DNA of 64,000 nucleotides from Paraburkholderia phenazinium (GCF_900100735.1 NZ_FNCJ01000002.1:434001-498000), one strand, 5' to 3'; positions 1 through 9,527 are shown, counted from the stretch's first letter. Made by a program: numbers and translations. The notes: a model not told the origin generated them from the letters alone.

Positions 1-213
1 CTCGGTGCGGTTCGGCGCATCGACCGCCCTGGCAGAACGCACCGTCTGCGCGGAAGGCGGCAATCCGCCCGGGGCGACGCACGATTCCTGCTCCGTCGTC
101 AGACGAATGGTCGTCCCGGGCTTGCTGATCTCGATGAATTCAACATCGCACGCTGCCAGCCACGACGTGATCTGCCGAAGTTCGCCGATTTCCACTTCGA
201 TTTTTTGTGTCAT
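1..213 (-). CDS. Biotin carboxyl carrier-like protein, N-terminal part (cut by window edge)
   Basis: An open frame starts at ATG 213 and runs off the left edge without a stop, giving 71 codons. The start MTQKIEVEIGELRQI and the stretch FIEISKPGTTIRL resemble the N-terminal segment of biotin carboxyl carrier proteins, where a helix is followed by LELEEGG..VRI. The biotinyl domain would lie outside the window, so the assignment rests on the N-terminus and on context. The gene begins 7 nt after the pxpC stop in the accB-accC-pxpB-pxpC operon, so it would be a second carrier protein of that operon. No strong Shine-Dalgarno sequence is seen, which fits translational coupling to pxpC. Confidence 0.6.
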   Translation of the reverse strand, partial: MTQKIEVEIGELRQITSWLAACDVEFIEISKPGTTIRLTTEQESCVAPGGLPPSAQTVRSARAVDAPNRTE

Positions 214-220
214 GTTTCAT

Positions 221-1228
221 TCAGTGTCTGGAACCGCGAAAAAGGCCAACCAGGTTGCGGACCTTGACGAGATAGCGCTCCACTTCTTCGAGTGCGGCGA
301 CCGCTTCCGGATAGGTCGTCTGGACGAAGCGGATCTTCGTACCAATCCGTGCCTGGGCGAGCCGCCACAGGTCCGCTTCGATCACCGTGCCGATCTTCGG
401 ATAGCCGCCCGAGGGCTGCGCGTCGCGCAACTGAATGATCGGCTGTCCGCTGTGCGGCACCTGAATGACGCCGGGCACGATGCCGTGCGAGCGCTTTTCG
501 ATCGTATGCGTCGCGTTCAAGGTCGGTCCCGCGAGACGGTATCCATATCGATCGCTTTGCGGCGTGACCTTCCATCCTTCGCGCCAGAAAGCGTCGAGCG
601 ATTCCTGGGCGTAACTGTCGTATTCGGCTGCGGGCAGCACGCGTACGACAGTCTCAGCCGGGTCGGCCGCCGGCGTGGCAAGCGGAGTGCGCAGCGAATA
701 CTCAGGCGGGACGGTGCCGAACCCCGCATCCCAGGCCTGCTCAGTCAGCGCTTTACGACCGCCGAGGCCAATCGCCTGCACCACGTCGCCTTTCTGCAGC
801 TGACGCCCGTTGTAGCCGCCGAATTGCCCGCGCAACTGGGTACTGCGCGAGCCGAGCACGACTGGCACGTCGACGCCGCCTGCGAGCGACAGATAGCAGC
901 GCGTGCCGCTCGCCGGGATGCCAATCGTCAGCACGTCGCCTTTCTTCGCCTGCGCGGTCCACCAGGGGAGCACCGGCCGTTCGCCCAGACGCGCGGAGCA
1001 ATCGGCACCGGTGATCGCGAACGCGAGATCTTCAAGAAAGCGAACGCGGAACGGAAACATCGGGATTTCGATTCCCGCTGCGTCCTCGGGGTTGCCAAGC
1101 AGGAGGTTGCCTATCGAGAGCGCCAGGCGGTCCATCGCACCGCTGGTGCCGACGCCGTAGCGCAGATAGCCTTCGCGCCCCTGATCCTGCACCGTTGCGA
1201 GCGCGGATGAAGACAAGATCTCAATCAT
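221..1228 (-). CDS. pxpC: 5-oxoprolinase subunit C / biotin-dependent carboxyltransferase family (PxpC/KipA-like)
   Basis: A 335-residue protein of the KipA/PxpC (allophanate hydrolase subunit 2) family. Family signatures are the N-terminal [17 protein letters not shown], the YGVGTSGAMD segment and the GYRLAGP / HGIVPGVIQVP region near the middle. In the Pxp system, subunits A, B and C hydrolyse 5-oxo-L-proline to glutamate using ATP. PxpB and PxpC also occur fused or clustered with biotin carboxylases. The ATG at 1228 overlaps the pxpB stop (ATGA), indicating translational coupling. A longer reading upstream would lie inside pxpB and lacks family similarity. The linked accB and accC genes suggest a carboxylase-associated variant; the substrate is not settled by sequence. 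Confidence 0.88.
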   Translation of the reverse strand: MIEILSSSALATVQDQGREGYLRYGVGTSGAMDRLALSIGNLLLGNPEDAAGIEIPMFPFRVRFLEDLAFAITGADCSARLGERPVLPWWTAQAKKGDVLTIGIPASGTRCYLSLAGGVDVPVVLGSRSTQLRGQFGGYNGRQLQKGDVVQAIGLGGRKALTEQAWDAGFGTVPPEYSLRTPLATPAADPAETVVRVLPAAEYDSYAQESLDAFWREGWKVTPQSDRYGYRLAGPTLNATHTIEKRSHGIVPGVIQVPHSGQPIIQLRDAQPSGGYPKIGTVIEADLWRLAQARIGTKIRFVQTTYPEAVAALEEVERYLVKVRNLVGLFRGSRH

Positions 1229-1989
1229 GGGACGATCCTCTCGACGCGAAAGCGAATCATGTCGCCGGGTGCGAGGGTGGCCGGGTTGTCGCGGGTTGGA
1301 TCGAAGAACGACATCGAGGTATGGCCGATGGTGTTCCAGCCGCTGGGCCCGGTCGACGCGGAAACCCCCGTCTGCACTCCGCCGATCGACACCGCGCCAC
1401 CCGGCAGGCCGAGCACCGGAACCTTGCGGCGCGGCGTGGCGATACGCGGATCCATGCCACCGAGATAGCAGTACCCTGGGTGGCTGCCGAGCGCGTAGAC
1501 GGTATAGAGCGGCGCACAGTGCAACTGCACGACCTCGTCGACGGACAAACCGGTATGCGCGACCACGTCGTGTAGATGCGGTCCGAACTCGCCGCCATAT
1601 TCCACCGGCAGCTCCACGACTTTCCCTTCGATCTGCAGTTCGACCGCAGCGGCCCATGCGTCGCGCAAAGCGGCGCCAAGCGAGTCCGGATCGGCAGGTG
1701 GAGTGGCGAAAGTCAGCATCAGGTTGGTCACGCCCGGCACCGCCTCACGCACACCCGGCCACGACTCGACCTCACGGGCCAACGTCCAGATGCGGCGTTG
1801 CGTATGCAGATCGAGCGCCCCGGGCGCTTCGAACAACATGGCCGTCGTGCCCAGCATGCTGATACAAAGCTGAGCGTCGGAATCGTTTTGTTTCATTGCA
1901 GGGGCAGTCCTTTCTGAATCCGGTCGCAGTCGCACTCGCCCAGCTGCTTCGGCGTGCGCAATCGCCGCACGCTCAATGATGGACGTCAT
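1225..1989 (-). CDS. pxpB: 5-oxoprolinase subunit B (PxpB/KipI-like)
   Basis: A KipI/PxpB (allophanate hydrolase subunit 1) family protein of 254 residues. Recognisable parts are the N-terminal domain around [14 protein letters not shown], the [12 protein letters not shown] segment, and the C-terminal cyclophilin-like domain with [20 protein letters not shown] and [10 protein letters not shown]. It should form a heterocomplex with PxpC. The start at 1989 overlaps the accC stop (ATGA) and has an AGAGGA sequence 7 nt upstream. It adds about 31 residues before the conserved part. ATG 1896, with AAAGGA upstream, is an alternative start giving a more typical length. Confidence 0.87.
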   Translation of the reverse strand: MTSIIERAAIAHAEAAGRVRLRPDSERTAPAMKQNDSDAQLCISMLGTTAMLFEAPGALDLHTQRRIWTLAREVESWPGVREAVPGVTNLMLTFATPPADPDSLGAALRDAWAAAVELQIEGKVVELPVEYGGEFGPHLHDVVAHTGLSVDEVVQLHCAPLYTVYALGSHPGYCYLGGMDPRIATPRRKVPVLGLPGGAVSIGGVQTGVSASTGPSGWNTIGHTSMSFFDPTRDNPATLAPGDMIRFRVERIVP

Positions 1990-3338
1990 GTCTCATTCCT
2001 CTTGGCGAGCCAGCGCTCCAGATGATGAATATCGACGCCGCCCGCGCAAAATCCTTTGTCTTCCAGCACGGCCTGATGGAGCTGCACGTTGGTACGGATA
2101 CCTTCGACCCGCATCTCCGAGAGTGCGAGCCGCATGCGCGCGATGGCCTCGTTGCGGGTCGCTCCATGGGTGATGACCTTGGCGATCAATGAATCGTAGT
2201 ACGGCGGCACCACCGAGCCGCTGCTAACGTGCGAGTCCACCCGTACACCGTTGCCGCCGGGCAGTTCCCACGCAGTGACCTTGCCCGGACAGGGGATGAA
2301 GCTGAAGGGATCCTCGGCATTGATACGACATTCGAGCGAATGCCCAAGCGTGCGGATCTCCGCTTGCGTTACCGTGAGTGCATGCCCTTGCGCGATGCGA
2401 ATCTGCTCGCGAACGATGTCGATGCCGGAGGTCATCTCCGTCACCGGGTGCTCGACCTGCAGCCGGGTATTCATTTCGATAAAATAGAACTCGCCGTCTT
2501 CGAACAGGAACTCGAACGTGCCGGCTCCGCGGTAGTGGGTCTGCCGGCACGCCTCTACGCAGCGCTCGCCGACCTGGCGGATCAGCTCCGGATCGATGCC
2601 GGGCGCGGGCGCCTCTTCCAGCACCTTCTGATGACGCCGCTGCAGCGAGCAGTCGCGCGAACCCAGCCAGAGGGCATTGCCGTGGGTGTCGCACAGGACC
2701 TGAATCTCGACATGGCGGGGATGCTCGAGAAACTTCTCGACGTAGAGCTCCGGCTTGCCGAACGCACGGCGTGCTTCCTCTCGCGTCACGGACACCGCTT
2801 CCAGCAACTGCCCGGCACTTCGAACGACGCGCATGCCGCGTCCGCCGCCGCCGCCCGCCGCCTTGACGATGACCGGGAAGCCAACCTCTTCGGCGATCTG
2901 CAGGATCGCCGCCGGATCGTCAGGCAGGCTGCCATCCGGACCGGGCACGCACGGCACACCGGCGGCGTGCATGGCTCGCTTGGCCGCCACCTTGTCGCCC
3001 ATGGTGCGGATGGAGTGGGGGTGCGGGCCGATGAAACTCAACCCCGCTGCCTCGACCTGTTCGGCGAAGTCGGCGTTTTCCGAAAGGAAGCCGTAGCCGG
3101 GATGAATGGCCTGCGCACCGCTGACGTGCGCAGCAAACAGGATCGCCGCACGGTTCAGATAGCTCTGCCCCGGCGCTGCGGGGCCAATGCACAAAGCCTC
3201 GTCGGCCAGCCGCACGTAGCGCGCGTGCGCATCCGCTTCCGAATGAATCGCTACCGTCTTGAGCCCCAGTTCGCGACAGGCGCGCTGGATCCGAAGCGCA
3301 ATCTCACCGCGGTTGGCAATCAGTACCTTGTTGAACAT
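1986..3338 (-). CDS. accC: Biotin carboxylase (AccC family)
   Basis: A 450-residue biotin carboxylase carrying out ATP-dependent carboxylation of biotin on the carrier protein. It has the N-terminal domain ([17 protein letters not shown]), the ATP-grasp glycine loop [12 protein letters not shown], the [14 protein letters not shown] segment and the catalytic region [14 protein letters not shown]. The start at ATG 3338 fits the family; a TTG at 3374 would add 12 residues. It lies downstream of accB and overlaps pxpB by 4 nt. Because it is embedded with pxpBC it may serve a dedicated carboxylase rather than the housekeeping acetyl-CoA carboxylase. That is an inference from context. Confidence 0.93.
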   Translation of the reverse strand: MFNKVLIANRGEIALRIQRACRELGLKTVAIHSEADAHARYVRLADEALCIGPAAPGQSYLNRAAILFAAHVSGAQAIHPGYGFLSENADFAEQVEAAGLSFIGPHPHSIRTMGDKVAAKRAMHAAGVPCVPGPDGSLPDDPAAILQIAEEVGFPVIVKAAGGGGGRGMRVVRSAGQLLEAVSVTREEARRAFGKPELYVEKFLEHPRHVEIQVLCDTHGNALWLGSRDCSLQRRHQKVLEEAPAPGIDPELIRQVGERCVEACRQTHYRGAGTFEFLFEDGEFYFIEMNTRLQVEHPVTEMTSGIDIVREQIRIAQGHALTVTQAEIRTLGHSLECRINAEDPFSFIPCPGKVTAWELPGGNGVRVDSHVSSGSVVPPYYDSLIAKVITHGATRNEAIARMRLALSEMRVEGIRTNVQLHQAVLEDKGFCAGGVDIHHLERWLAKRNET

Positions 3339-3411
3339 CGTCACTCGACCGGGAAAAAGGGCACTTCGTCGCAACGGAACTGCGACACCTCGACTAACTC
3401 AAGCATAGTCA

Positions 3412-3888
3412 TCACCCGATACGAAGAAGCGCTTGGCCCGCTTCCACCTCGTTGCCCGGCTTGACGAGAATCTCGACAACGGTTCCCTTGAACTCGGCTT
3501 CAATCGCGTTGAACATCTTCATTGCCTCGATCGTGCACAGCACCTGTCCTTCCTCGACAGCGTCGCCCACGTTCACGAATGGCGGCTCGCCTGGCGCAGG
3601 CGTCAGATGAACTACGCCAAACATGGGTGCGCAAATCAGCCGTGGCCCGCTCGCTGCGGCGGTAGGGGGCGAGGAGGAGGGGGCGGGAGTCGTAAGCAAC
3701 CCCAATTCGTCGTTAGTCGTCAAACGCGTCGCGGCCGCGACGTCCTCGCTTGCAGTGGAGGCGGCAAGCCGGCCGCGCCGCTGCGCCTTGACCAGCCGGA
3801 CCTTTTCCTCGCCCTCGATCAGTTCGAGTTCGGCAAGCGGCGATTCGGCTAGCAGGTCAATAAGGCCCTTAATTTTCTGGAGATCCAT
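3412..3888 (-). CDS. accB: Biotin carboxyl carrier protein (AccB)
   Basis: A 158-residue carrier protein of normal family length. The N-terminal helix (MDLQKIKGLIDLLAES) is followed by an Ala/Thr/Pro/Ser-rich linker at about residues 50-82 and a C-terminal biotinyl domain. The biotinylated lysine is in CTIEAMKMFN (about residue 124). ATG 3888 is preferred, with GGAC a few bases upstream; ATG 3921 would add 11 residues with no family match. It is the first gene of the leftward operon, 73 nt before accC. The LysR gene lies about 140 nt further upstream in the same orientation. Confidence 0.93.
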   Translation of the reverse strand: MDLQKIKGLIDLLAESPLAELELIEGEEKVRLVKAQRRGRLAASTASEDVAAATRLTTNDELGLLTTPAPSSSPPTAAASGPRLICAPMFGVVHLTPAPGEPPFVNVGDAVEEGQVLCTIEAMKMFNAIEAEFKGTVVEILVKPGNEVEAGQALLRIG

Positions 3889-4025
3889 CTTTGAGTCCGT
3901 GCGTGGCCCGGTTAAACGCATGTCGCTCCGGCTCGATTCGAACCGCGTGAGCGACGATGGACTCAATGTATCCGGCGCATAAAAATTGCACCAAGACGGT
4001 TTGGCTTTGTAGCGATAAGGCGCGC

Positions 4026-4967
4026 TTATGTATCGGCGCCGGGCTCTGAACGCACGTCGAGCGCGAGGTCTCCCGCCAGCTCCAGCAGGATGTCCTTGAC
4101 GGCTGCGGCGGGCTCGGAAAGGGGCAGGTGATCTGACAGGCAGACCGAGAGAGGGATCTTGATCACGGGGGAAACGATGCGGCACTGGACGATATCGCCG
4201 GCCGCGGCGACCACCCGGGCAGTGGAGTCCGGCAGGATGGTCGCACCGATGCCCGCGCCCACGGCGGCCGAAAGGGTAGACGCCGATTCGATCTCGGCCA
4301 CCACCTTGGGGATCATCTGAACCCGGGCGAAACCTTCGTCCACGTATTTGCGCAGGTAGTTATAAGGCCGCGGCAGCAGCAACGGCACGTCGCGCAAGGC
4401 GGTCACGTTGATCTGCTCCTGCGTGATACCCATGCTGCGCGGCGCGACGAGGAACAGTTCCTCGTTCATCAGAAGCTGGAACGACAGGCCGTGGACCGGC
4501 TTGTCGCCATACAGGACCGCCATGTCCATACGGCCGTTCATGATCAGCTCGCTGAGCGTGGTCCCGAAGTTTTCGTTGATGTAGAGCAGGATATCCGGGT
4601 GCCGGGCGCGCACCGTGCGCAACAGCGGCAACGAAAGGGCAGACGCCCCAGTGCCCGGCGCGAGACCAACCGACACCTGGCCCGACAGGGTCTGGCCGGC
4701 GCTCTTGACGTCGGCCTGAGCCTGCTCATACTGACGCAGGATCAATTGCGCATGGCGATACAGGGTGGCGCCCGCTTCCGTTGGAGTCACGCCGCGTTTG
4801 GTTCGCACCAGCAACTGCTGCTGGAACTCGTCTTCAAGCGTGATGAGCTGCTGGCTCAGCGCGGGCTGCGCGATATGCAGCACTTCGGACGCCTGAGTCA
4901 GGCTGCCAATATCGACAATTTTCACAAAGTACTTCAAACGCCGCAGGTTCACGGTGGTCGCATCCAT
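4026..4967 (-). CDS. LysR-family transcriptional regulator (Nac/Cbl-like)
   Basis: A 313-residue LysR-type regulator. The N-terminal winged helix-turn-helix reads NLRRLKYFVKIVDIGSLTQA and AQPALSQQLITLEDEF, a sequence typical of the Nac (nitrogen assimilation control) subgroup. A substrate-binding type effector domain follows from about residue 95. It lies upstream of and parallel to the accB operon, and divergent from the aminotransferase gene, so either could be a target. ATG 4967 matches the family start; ATG 4994 is an in-frame alternative and neither has a clear ribosome binding site. The effector is unknown. Confidence 0.9.
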   Translation of the reverse strand: MDATTVNLRRLKYFVKIVDIGSLTQASEVLHIAQPALSQQLITLEDEFQQQLLVRTKRGVTPTEAGATLYRHAQLILRQYEQAQADVKSAGQTLSGQVSVGLAPGTGASALSLPLLRTVRARHPDILLYINENFGTTLSELIMNGRMDMAVLYGDKPVHGLSFQLLMNEELFLVAPRSMGITQEQINVTALRDVPLLLPRPYNYLRKYVDEGFARVQMIPKVVAEIESASTLSAAVGAGIGATILPDSTARVVAAAGDIVQCRIVSPVIKIPLSVCLSDHLPLSEPAAAVKDILLELAGDLALDVRSEPGADT

Positions 4968-5228
4968 CGTTGGTGACAGGATTGCAACAATCATAGGGCA
5001 AGCGCCGAGCGACGCACAGCCCGAAAAAAACCCGTACTCCGACGAATCGCCGGCCGGCCGGACTGCGTTACTGCTCTGCAACACGGACAGCGAGGCGTGC
5101 GATTGAGTGCGGCGCGTACTTCGTCGCGTCATAAGTGGATGCTATTACGCCAGCGGAAAGACCTCTTAGCGCCAACTTTTCTGCGCACTTACTGTTAGGG
5201 CTCGTTAAACGCCGAATAGGAGTCCAGT

Positions 5229-6437
5229 GTGAGTGCATCGCGCATCGCTGCCCGCGTCCAGCGAATCAAACCATCGCCTAGCAGTGCTGCGGCCGACCGT
5301 GCCGCCGAGCTGCGGCGTCAGGGCAAAACCATCGTCAATCTGGTCGTTGGTGAACCCGACTTCGATACGCCCGAGCATATTCGTCGCGCGGCTTTCGAAG
5401 CCATGGAGCGCGGCGAAACACGCTATACGCCAACCGCCGGCACGCCGGCACTGCGCGCCGCCATCGCCGAAAAGCTCAAGCGGGAAAACGGGCTGTCTTA
5501 CGATCCCAGGCACATCATCGTCACGTGCGGCGCCAAGCACGCGATCTTCAACGCCCTTGCCATCACAGTGGAAGCCGGTGACGAAGTGCTGATTCCCGCG
5601 CCTTATTGGGTGTCCTACCCGGACATGACGCTGGCCTGCGACGGCGTACCAGTAGTGGTGCCCTGCACCGAGAACGACGGCTTCAAACTGACGCCTGCGA
5701 GCCTTGAGGCCGCTATCACGCCGCGCACGCGCTGGCTGATCATCAACTCGCCGACCAATCCGACTGGCGCCACCTATACGTCTGCCGAACTACGCGCTTT
5801 GGCCGATGTCCTGCTGCGTCATCCTCGTGTGCTCGTGATGATGGACGATATCTACGAGCATATTCGCTTCGACGGCGATGCCCCGCAACATCTGCTGTCG
5901 GTCGAGCCGGAACTGGCGGACCGGACTCTCGTCGTCAACGGCGTGTCGAAAACCTACGCGATGACCGGATGGCGAATCGGCTATGCCGCCGGGCCGGCCG
6001 ATCTGATCGCAGCCATGGACACGCTGCAGTCCCAGTCGACCAGTAACGCCAGCTCCGTCAGCCAGGCGGCTGCGCTCGCCGCGCTGACCGGCGACCAGAG
6101 CTTCATCAGCGAGTCCGTACGGATCTATCGGCAACGACGTGACCGCGCGCTGGAAGCACTCAATGCGATTCCGGGTATCAGTTGCCGGACGCCGGGCGGC
6201 GCTTTCTATCTGTATGTGAACTGCAGCGGCATGATCGGCCGCACCACGCCGCAGGGAAAACGCCTCGAAGGCGATGCCGATGTTGTGCTTTACCTGCTTG
6301 AACATGCCGGAGTCGCGGTGGTGGCAGGTTCGGCGTATGGCGTATCTCCCTTCTTCCGGATGTCGATTGCCACGGGCGTCGAGGTCATCGATGAAGGCTG
6401 CAGCAAGATCGCAGCAGCTGTGGCGGCGTTGAACTGA
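5229..6437 (+). CDS. Pyridoxal-phosphate aminotransferase, class I/II (aspartate aminotransferase-like)
   Basis: A 402-residue fold-type I aminotransferase. Seen are VNLVVGEPDFDTPEHI near the N-terminus, YTPTAGTPALR, the cofactor-ring-stacking region YWVSYPDM, SPTNPTG with the conserved Asn, and the PLP-binding lysine in NGVSKTYAMTGWRIGY (about K241). The start is GTG 5229 with AGGAG eight bases upstream. The specific amino-acid substrate cannot be fixed; aspartate or related amino acids are typical. It is divergent from the Nac-like LysR gene, so nitrogen-related control is plausible but inferred. Confidence 0.92.
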   Translation: MSASRIAARVQRIKPSPSSAAADRAAELRRQGKTIVNLVVGEPDFDTPEHIRRAAFEAMERGETRYTPTAGTPALRAAIAEKLKRENGLSYDPRHIIVTCGAKHAIFNALAITVEAGDEVLIPAPYWVSYPDMTLACDGVPVVVPCTENDGFKLTPASLEAAITPRTRWLIINSPTNPTGATYTSAELRALADVLLRHPRVLVMMDDIYEHIRFDGDAPQHLLSVEPELADRTLVVNGVSKTYAMTGWRIGYAAGPADLIAAMDTLQSQSTSNASSVSQAAALAALTGDQSFISESVRIYRQRRDRALEALNAIPGISCRTPGGAFYLYVNCSGMIGRTTPQGKRLEGDADVVLYLLEHAGVAVVAGSAYGVSPFFRMSIATGVEVIDEGCSKIAAAVAALN

Positions 6438-6444
6438 GAGAAAC

Positions 6445-6509
6445 GATGCGGCGCGGTATCCCGCGTCGCATCCTCAAATAAAAACATGCCGCACCGGCGG
6501 GATGCGGCA
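6445..6509 (+). terminator. Tandem hairpins after the aminotransferase gene
   Basis: Two inverted repeats sit between the aminotransferase stop and the porin start. One pairs 6445-6456 with 6461-6472 (one G-T pair); the other pairs 6487-6493 with 6503-6509. Neither is followed by a clear T run, so they may be a weak terminator or an mRNA-stabilising structure. Confidence 0.35.
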
Positions 6510-6557
6510 GTCGACCTGAAATTTTCCATTTTCTTCAAACCGTAAGGGGATCTTCTC

Positions 6558-7670
6558 GTGAAAAAGAATACATTAGGTGTGCTTACTGGAATTGGCATGG
6601 CATTGTCGGGGACTGCGTATGCGCAGTCGAGCGTCACGCTGTACGGCATCATCGACGAGGCGGCGCGCTACGACAACCATCAGACGAAGACCGGCAACGG
6701 TAGTCTTTTCACGATGGGAAGCGGTGGTGAAATTCAGGGCAGCCGCTGGGGTATGCAGGGAAAGGAAGACCTCGGTGGCGGCATGGCGGCGATCTTCCAG
6801 CTTGAGGGCGGGTTCACGCCCAATACCGGTGCGACCCAGCAATCGACACCTTCCGGCACGGCCCGACTCTTCGGCCGCACTGCTCTGGTTGGCCTCAGCA
6901 CCCAGTACGGCACGGTGACCTTGGGACGTCAATACACCCTGGTGCACGAAATGGGCTGGACGCACGACATCTATGCGTTTGCCAATTACACCGGCACGGT
7001 CGGTTTCCAGGGCGCAGGCGAAACCGGTGGCGGACGCCTGGACAATACGGTTCGATACACGTCGCCGACGATTGCCGGTTTTACCGCCAAAGGTGCCTAC
7101 ACGTTTGGCCAAACCGCAGGCGATTTCCACCAGTACTCGTCGCCCGCGGTCAGTCTTTCGTATGACCACGGTCCCTTGAGCGTGGGTGCGGCCTATCAGG
7201 TGATCAACGACATTGGTGGTCTGACGCCGGCCACGACCGAGTATGGCAGCACCTACTTCGGTCTCACGATTCCGGATAGCTCGCAGAAGGTCTTCACGGC
7301 TGGCGCGACCTATCAGTTCGGTTCGGCCAAGGTCTTTGGTTCCTATATCTTCAGTCACGTCTATCCGGCGGACTACCGCAACGACTCGTTCTCCACGGCT
7401 CTCCAATACTACTTCACCCCTGCGCTTGCCCTCGACCTGCCGCTTTATGTCGACTTCGTGCACCACGCCGGCCAGAGCGGTACACGTATCACCGGTGGCC
7501 CGACGATCGACTACTTCCTCAGCAAGCGGACCGACATCTATATCGGTGCCGACTACAACCATCTGACCGGTGCGTGGACGACGCTGGCTGCCGCTTCCGG
7601 TTCCAATCAGCCGTTCTACGGGCACAACTCGCTGTTTGAGGCGGATATCGGCCTGCGGCACAAGTTCTGA
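6558..7670 (+). CDS. Gram-negative porin (Burkholderia OmpC-like family)
   Basis: A 370-residue outer-membrane porin. The signal peptide (MKKNTLGVLTGIGMALSGTAYA) is followed by the mature start QSSVTLYGIIDEA, and family segments are SRWGMQGKEDLGGGMAAIFQLE and ALVGLSTQYGTVTLGRQY. The C-terminus DIGLRHKF ends in phenylalanine as expected for beta-barrel assembly. The start is GTG 6558 with AAGGGG upstream. It would form a trimeric diffusion channel. It lies upstream of a sugar-acid dehydrogenase and may serve uptake of its substrate, which is a contextual guess. Confidence 0.93.
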   Translation: MKKNTLGVLTGIGMALSGTAYAQSSVTLYGIIDEAARYDNHQTKTGNGSLFTMGSGGEIQGSRWGMQGKEDLGGGMAAIFQLEGGFTPNTGATQQSTPSGTARLFGRTALVGLSTQYGTVTLGRQYTLVHEMGWTHDIYAFANYTGTVGFQGAGETGGGRLDNTVRYTSPTIAGFTAKGAYTFGQTAGDFHQYSSPAVSLSYDHGPLSVGAAYQVINDIGGLTPATTEYGSTYFGLTIPDSSQKVFTAGATYQFGSAKVFGSYIFSHVYPADYRNDSFSTALQYYFTPALALDLPLYVDFVHHAGQSGTRITGGPTIDYFLSKRTDIYIGADYNHLTGAWTTLAAASGSNQPFYGHNSLFEADIGLRHKF

Positions 7671-7690
7671 ACGATGAACTGTTCTACATG

Positions 7691-7713
7691 GAGAAGACTA
7701 TGATGGTCTTCTC
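7691..7713 (+). repeat. Inverted repeat downstream of the porin gene
   Basis: An 8-bp perfect stem (7691-7698 with 7706-7713) around a 7-nt loop lies between the porin stop and the dehydrogenase start. There is no T run, so a terminator role is uncertain. Confidence 0.35.
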
Positions 7714-7745
7714 TGACCACTGATTCACCGACAGAGAACCTTGCC

Positions 7746-8780
7746 ATGCATGCACTCGTCATTCACGCTCCCCTCGATTTACGCATTGAGGACATTCCGA
7801 CCCCTGCACCCGAGGCCGGCCAGTTGCTGATACGCGTTCGCGCCGGAGGGATCTGCGGCTCCGATCTTCATTACTTCAATCACGGCGGGTTCGGCACCGT
7901 GCGCATCAAGGAGCCGATGGTCCTGGGTCACGAGGTATCGGGCGTGGTGGCGGGCGCCGGTTCGGGCGTGACGGACATGCCCATCGGCACGCGTATCTCC
8001 ATCAGTCCGAGCCGGCCATGCGGGCTCTGCCAATATTGCCAGCAGGGGTTGCAGAATCACTGCCTGGATATGCGATATTACGGCAGCGCCATGCGCACAC
8101 CCCATGTACAAGGGGCGTTCCGCCAGGAAATCGTCATCGATCGGTCACAGGCTCATGTTGTCGCCGACACCCTGAGCGACGCGGAGGCCGCCATGGCGGA
8201 ACCGCTCTCAGTGGCACTGCATGCGGTGCGGCGCGCAGGACCGCTGCTGGGCAAACGGGTGCTTGTTACGGGATGCGGACCGATCGGTGCGTTGATCGTG
8301 GCCGCGGCTCGTCGCGCAGGGGCAGCGACCATCGTTGCAACCGATGTCAGCGCGTTGCCGCTCGAGAGCGCGCTGCGCGTAGGCGCCGACCTCGCGTTCA
8401 ACATCGCCGAACAGCCCGACGCCCTGGTGCCGTTCTCCGCCGAGAAGGGGAGCTTCGATGTCCTGTTCGAGGCGAGCGGAAACGCCGCTGCGTTGCGCGG
8501 TGCGTTCGACGTACTCCGTCCGCGCGGCGTAATCGTTCAGGTGGGACTGGGAGGCGATATCAGCTTGCCGATCAACGTCATTGTTGCCAAGGAATTCGAT
8601 TTGCGCGGTGCGTTTCGCTTTCACGAAGAGTTTGCTGTGGCGGTGGAATTGCTGAACAAAGATCTGATCGACGTCAAGCCGCTGATTTCGGGCGTATTCC
8701 CGTATCGGGATTCGGTCGCGGCGTTTCAAGCTGCGGGGGACCGGACGAAATCGATGAAGGTGCTGGTCAGTTTCGAGTAA
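7746..8780 (+). CDS. Zinc-dependent alcohol dehydrogenase, L-idonate 5-dehydrogenase-like
   Basis: A 344-residue medium-chain dehydrogenase. Catalytic zinc motifs are GICGSDLHYF and LGHEVSG; the structural zinc site is the four-cysteine cluster CGLCQYCQQGLQNHC. The NAD(P)-binding Rossmann segment is VLVTGCGPIGALIV. The stretch FNHGGFGTVRIKEPM closely resembles L-idonate 5-dehydrogenases, which interconvert L-idonate and 5-ketogluconate. Other polyol substrates remain possible. The gene stands alone between the porin and a strong hairpin. Confidence 0.85.
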   Translation: MHALVIHAPLDLRIEDIPTPAPEAGQLLIRVRAGGICGSDLHYFNHGGFGTVRIKEPMVLGHEVSGVVAGAGSGVTDMPIGTRISISPSRPCGLCQYCQQGLQNHCLDMRYYGSAMRTPHVQGAFRQEIVIDRSQAHVVADTLSDAEAAMAEPLSVALHAVRRAGPLLGKRVLVTGCGPIGALIVAAARRAGAATIVATDVSALPLESALRVGADLAFNIAEQPDALVPFSAEKGSFDVLFEASGNAAALRGAFDVLRPRGVIVQVGLGGDISLPINVIVAKEFDLRGAFRFHEEFAVAVELLNKDLIDVKPLISGVFPYRDSVAAFQAAGDRTKSMKVLVSFE

Positions 8781-8805
8781 CGCGGTATCTCTAACTGAAT
8801 GAATT

Positions 8806-8837
8806 GCGACGGTTACCTGGCAATCAGTAACCGTCGC
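8806..8837. terminator. Strong hairpin between convergent genes
   Basis: An 11-bp perfect inverted repeat (8806-8816 with 8827-8837, 10-nt loop) lies between the converging dehydrogenase and RraA-like genes. No long T run follows on either strand. It probably acts as a bidirectional terminator or 3' end structure. Confidence 0.5.
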
Positions 8838-8858
8838 GTGACCCTCGCAATTCTCTGC

Positions 8859-9527
8859 CTAGTTATTGCATCGTGCCTCTAGCGCGTCAATGAATGCGCG
8901 GTCCCAGCGGCCTTCCTTCATTGCGCGCATGGTTTCGGCCTCTGCCTTTAGAACTGCGCGAGCTTTCTCGGTCACCTGCTCGACGTCCGCTTGAGGAATG
9001 GCCAGCAATCCATCCTGGTCGCCAACGACGATGTCGCCCGGATTGACCACCATGCCGCCGACAGAGACCGGCACGTTGATTTCACCGGGACCGTCCTTGT
9101 AAGGGCCACGGTGGGTCACGCCACGCGCATAGACCGGGAAGTCGCGGTCACGGATTTCGGCGACATCGCGTATCGCGCCGTCAATCACAATGCCGGCTAC
9201 ACCGATACTGGCCGCATAGAACGACAGGATGCCGCCGACCACCGCGTTGTTGAGATCGCCCCCCGCATCGAGAACGAGGACATCGCCCGGGCGACAAAAC
9301 TCCAGAGCACGCAGATAGGTCAGATTGTCGCCACCCCGCGACCTGACCGTGACGGCCGTACCCGCCATCGTTTTCTTGCCGGGTCGCTGGTAGGGGTGCA
9401 ATCCCACACTACCGACATTGCGATGCATGTTATCGCTGAGCGCGGAGACCGGGATGTCGCGCAATGCGTTCAGTATCCCTGCATCGGCTTGAGCCGCCGA
9501 AGGGTTCTTGCGAATGGCTTTGTACAT
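8859..9527 (-). CDS. RraA-like family protein (demethylmenaquinone methyltransferase/aldolase fold)
   Basis: A 222-residue RraA-like protein. Family marks are VSALSDNMHRNVGS, the GDNLTYLRALEFCRPGDVLV segment, GGILSFYAA, and VIDGAIRDV with the Arg-Asp pair used in 4-hydroxy-4-methyl-2-oxoglutarate/oxaloacetate aldolases. Members act either as aldolases of aromatic catabolism or as RNase E inhibitors. The extra C-terminal helix and non-enteric context favour an enzyme. ATG 9527 matches the family start; upstream in-frame codons give a poor extension. No clear ribosome binding site is visible. Confidence 0.85.
   Translation of the reverse strand: MYKAIRKNPSAAQADAGILNALRDIPVSALSDNMHRNVGSVGLHPYQRPGKKTMAGTAVTVRSRGGDNLTYLRALEFCRPGDVLVLDAGGDLNNAVVGGILSFYAASIGVAGIVIDGAIRDVAEIRDRDFPVYARGVTHRGPYKDGPGEINVPVSVGGMVVNPGDIVVGDQDGLLAIPQADVEQVTEKARAVLKAEAETMRAMKEGRWDRAFIDALEARCNN

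Noticed and set aside
5..1210. A 401-codon plus-strand frame over the left end.
   Set aside because: It is antisense to pxpC and the carrier-like gene, Arg/His-rich, and a typical high-GC shadow frame.
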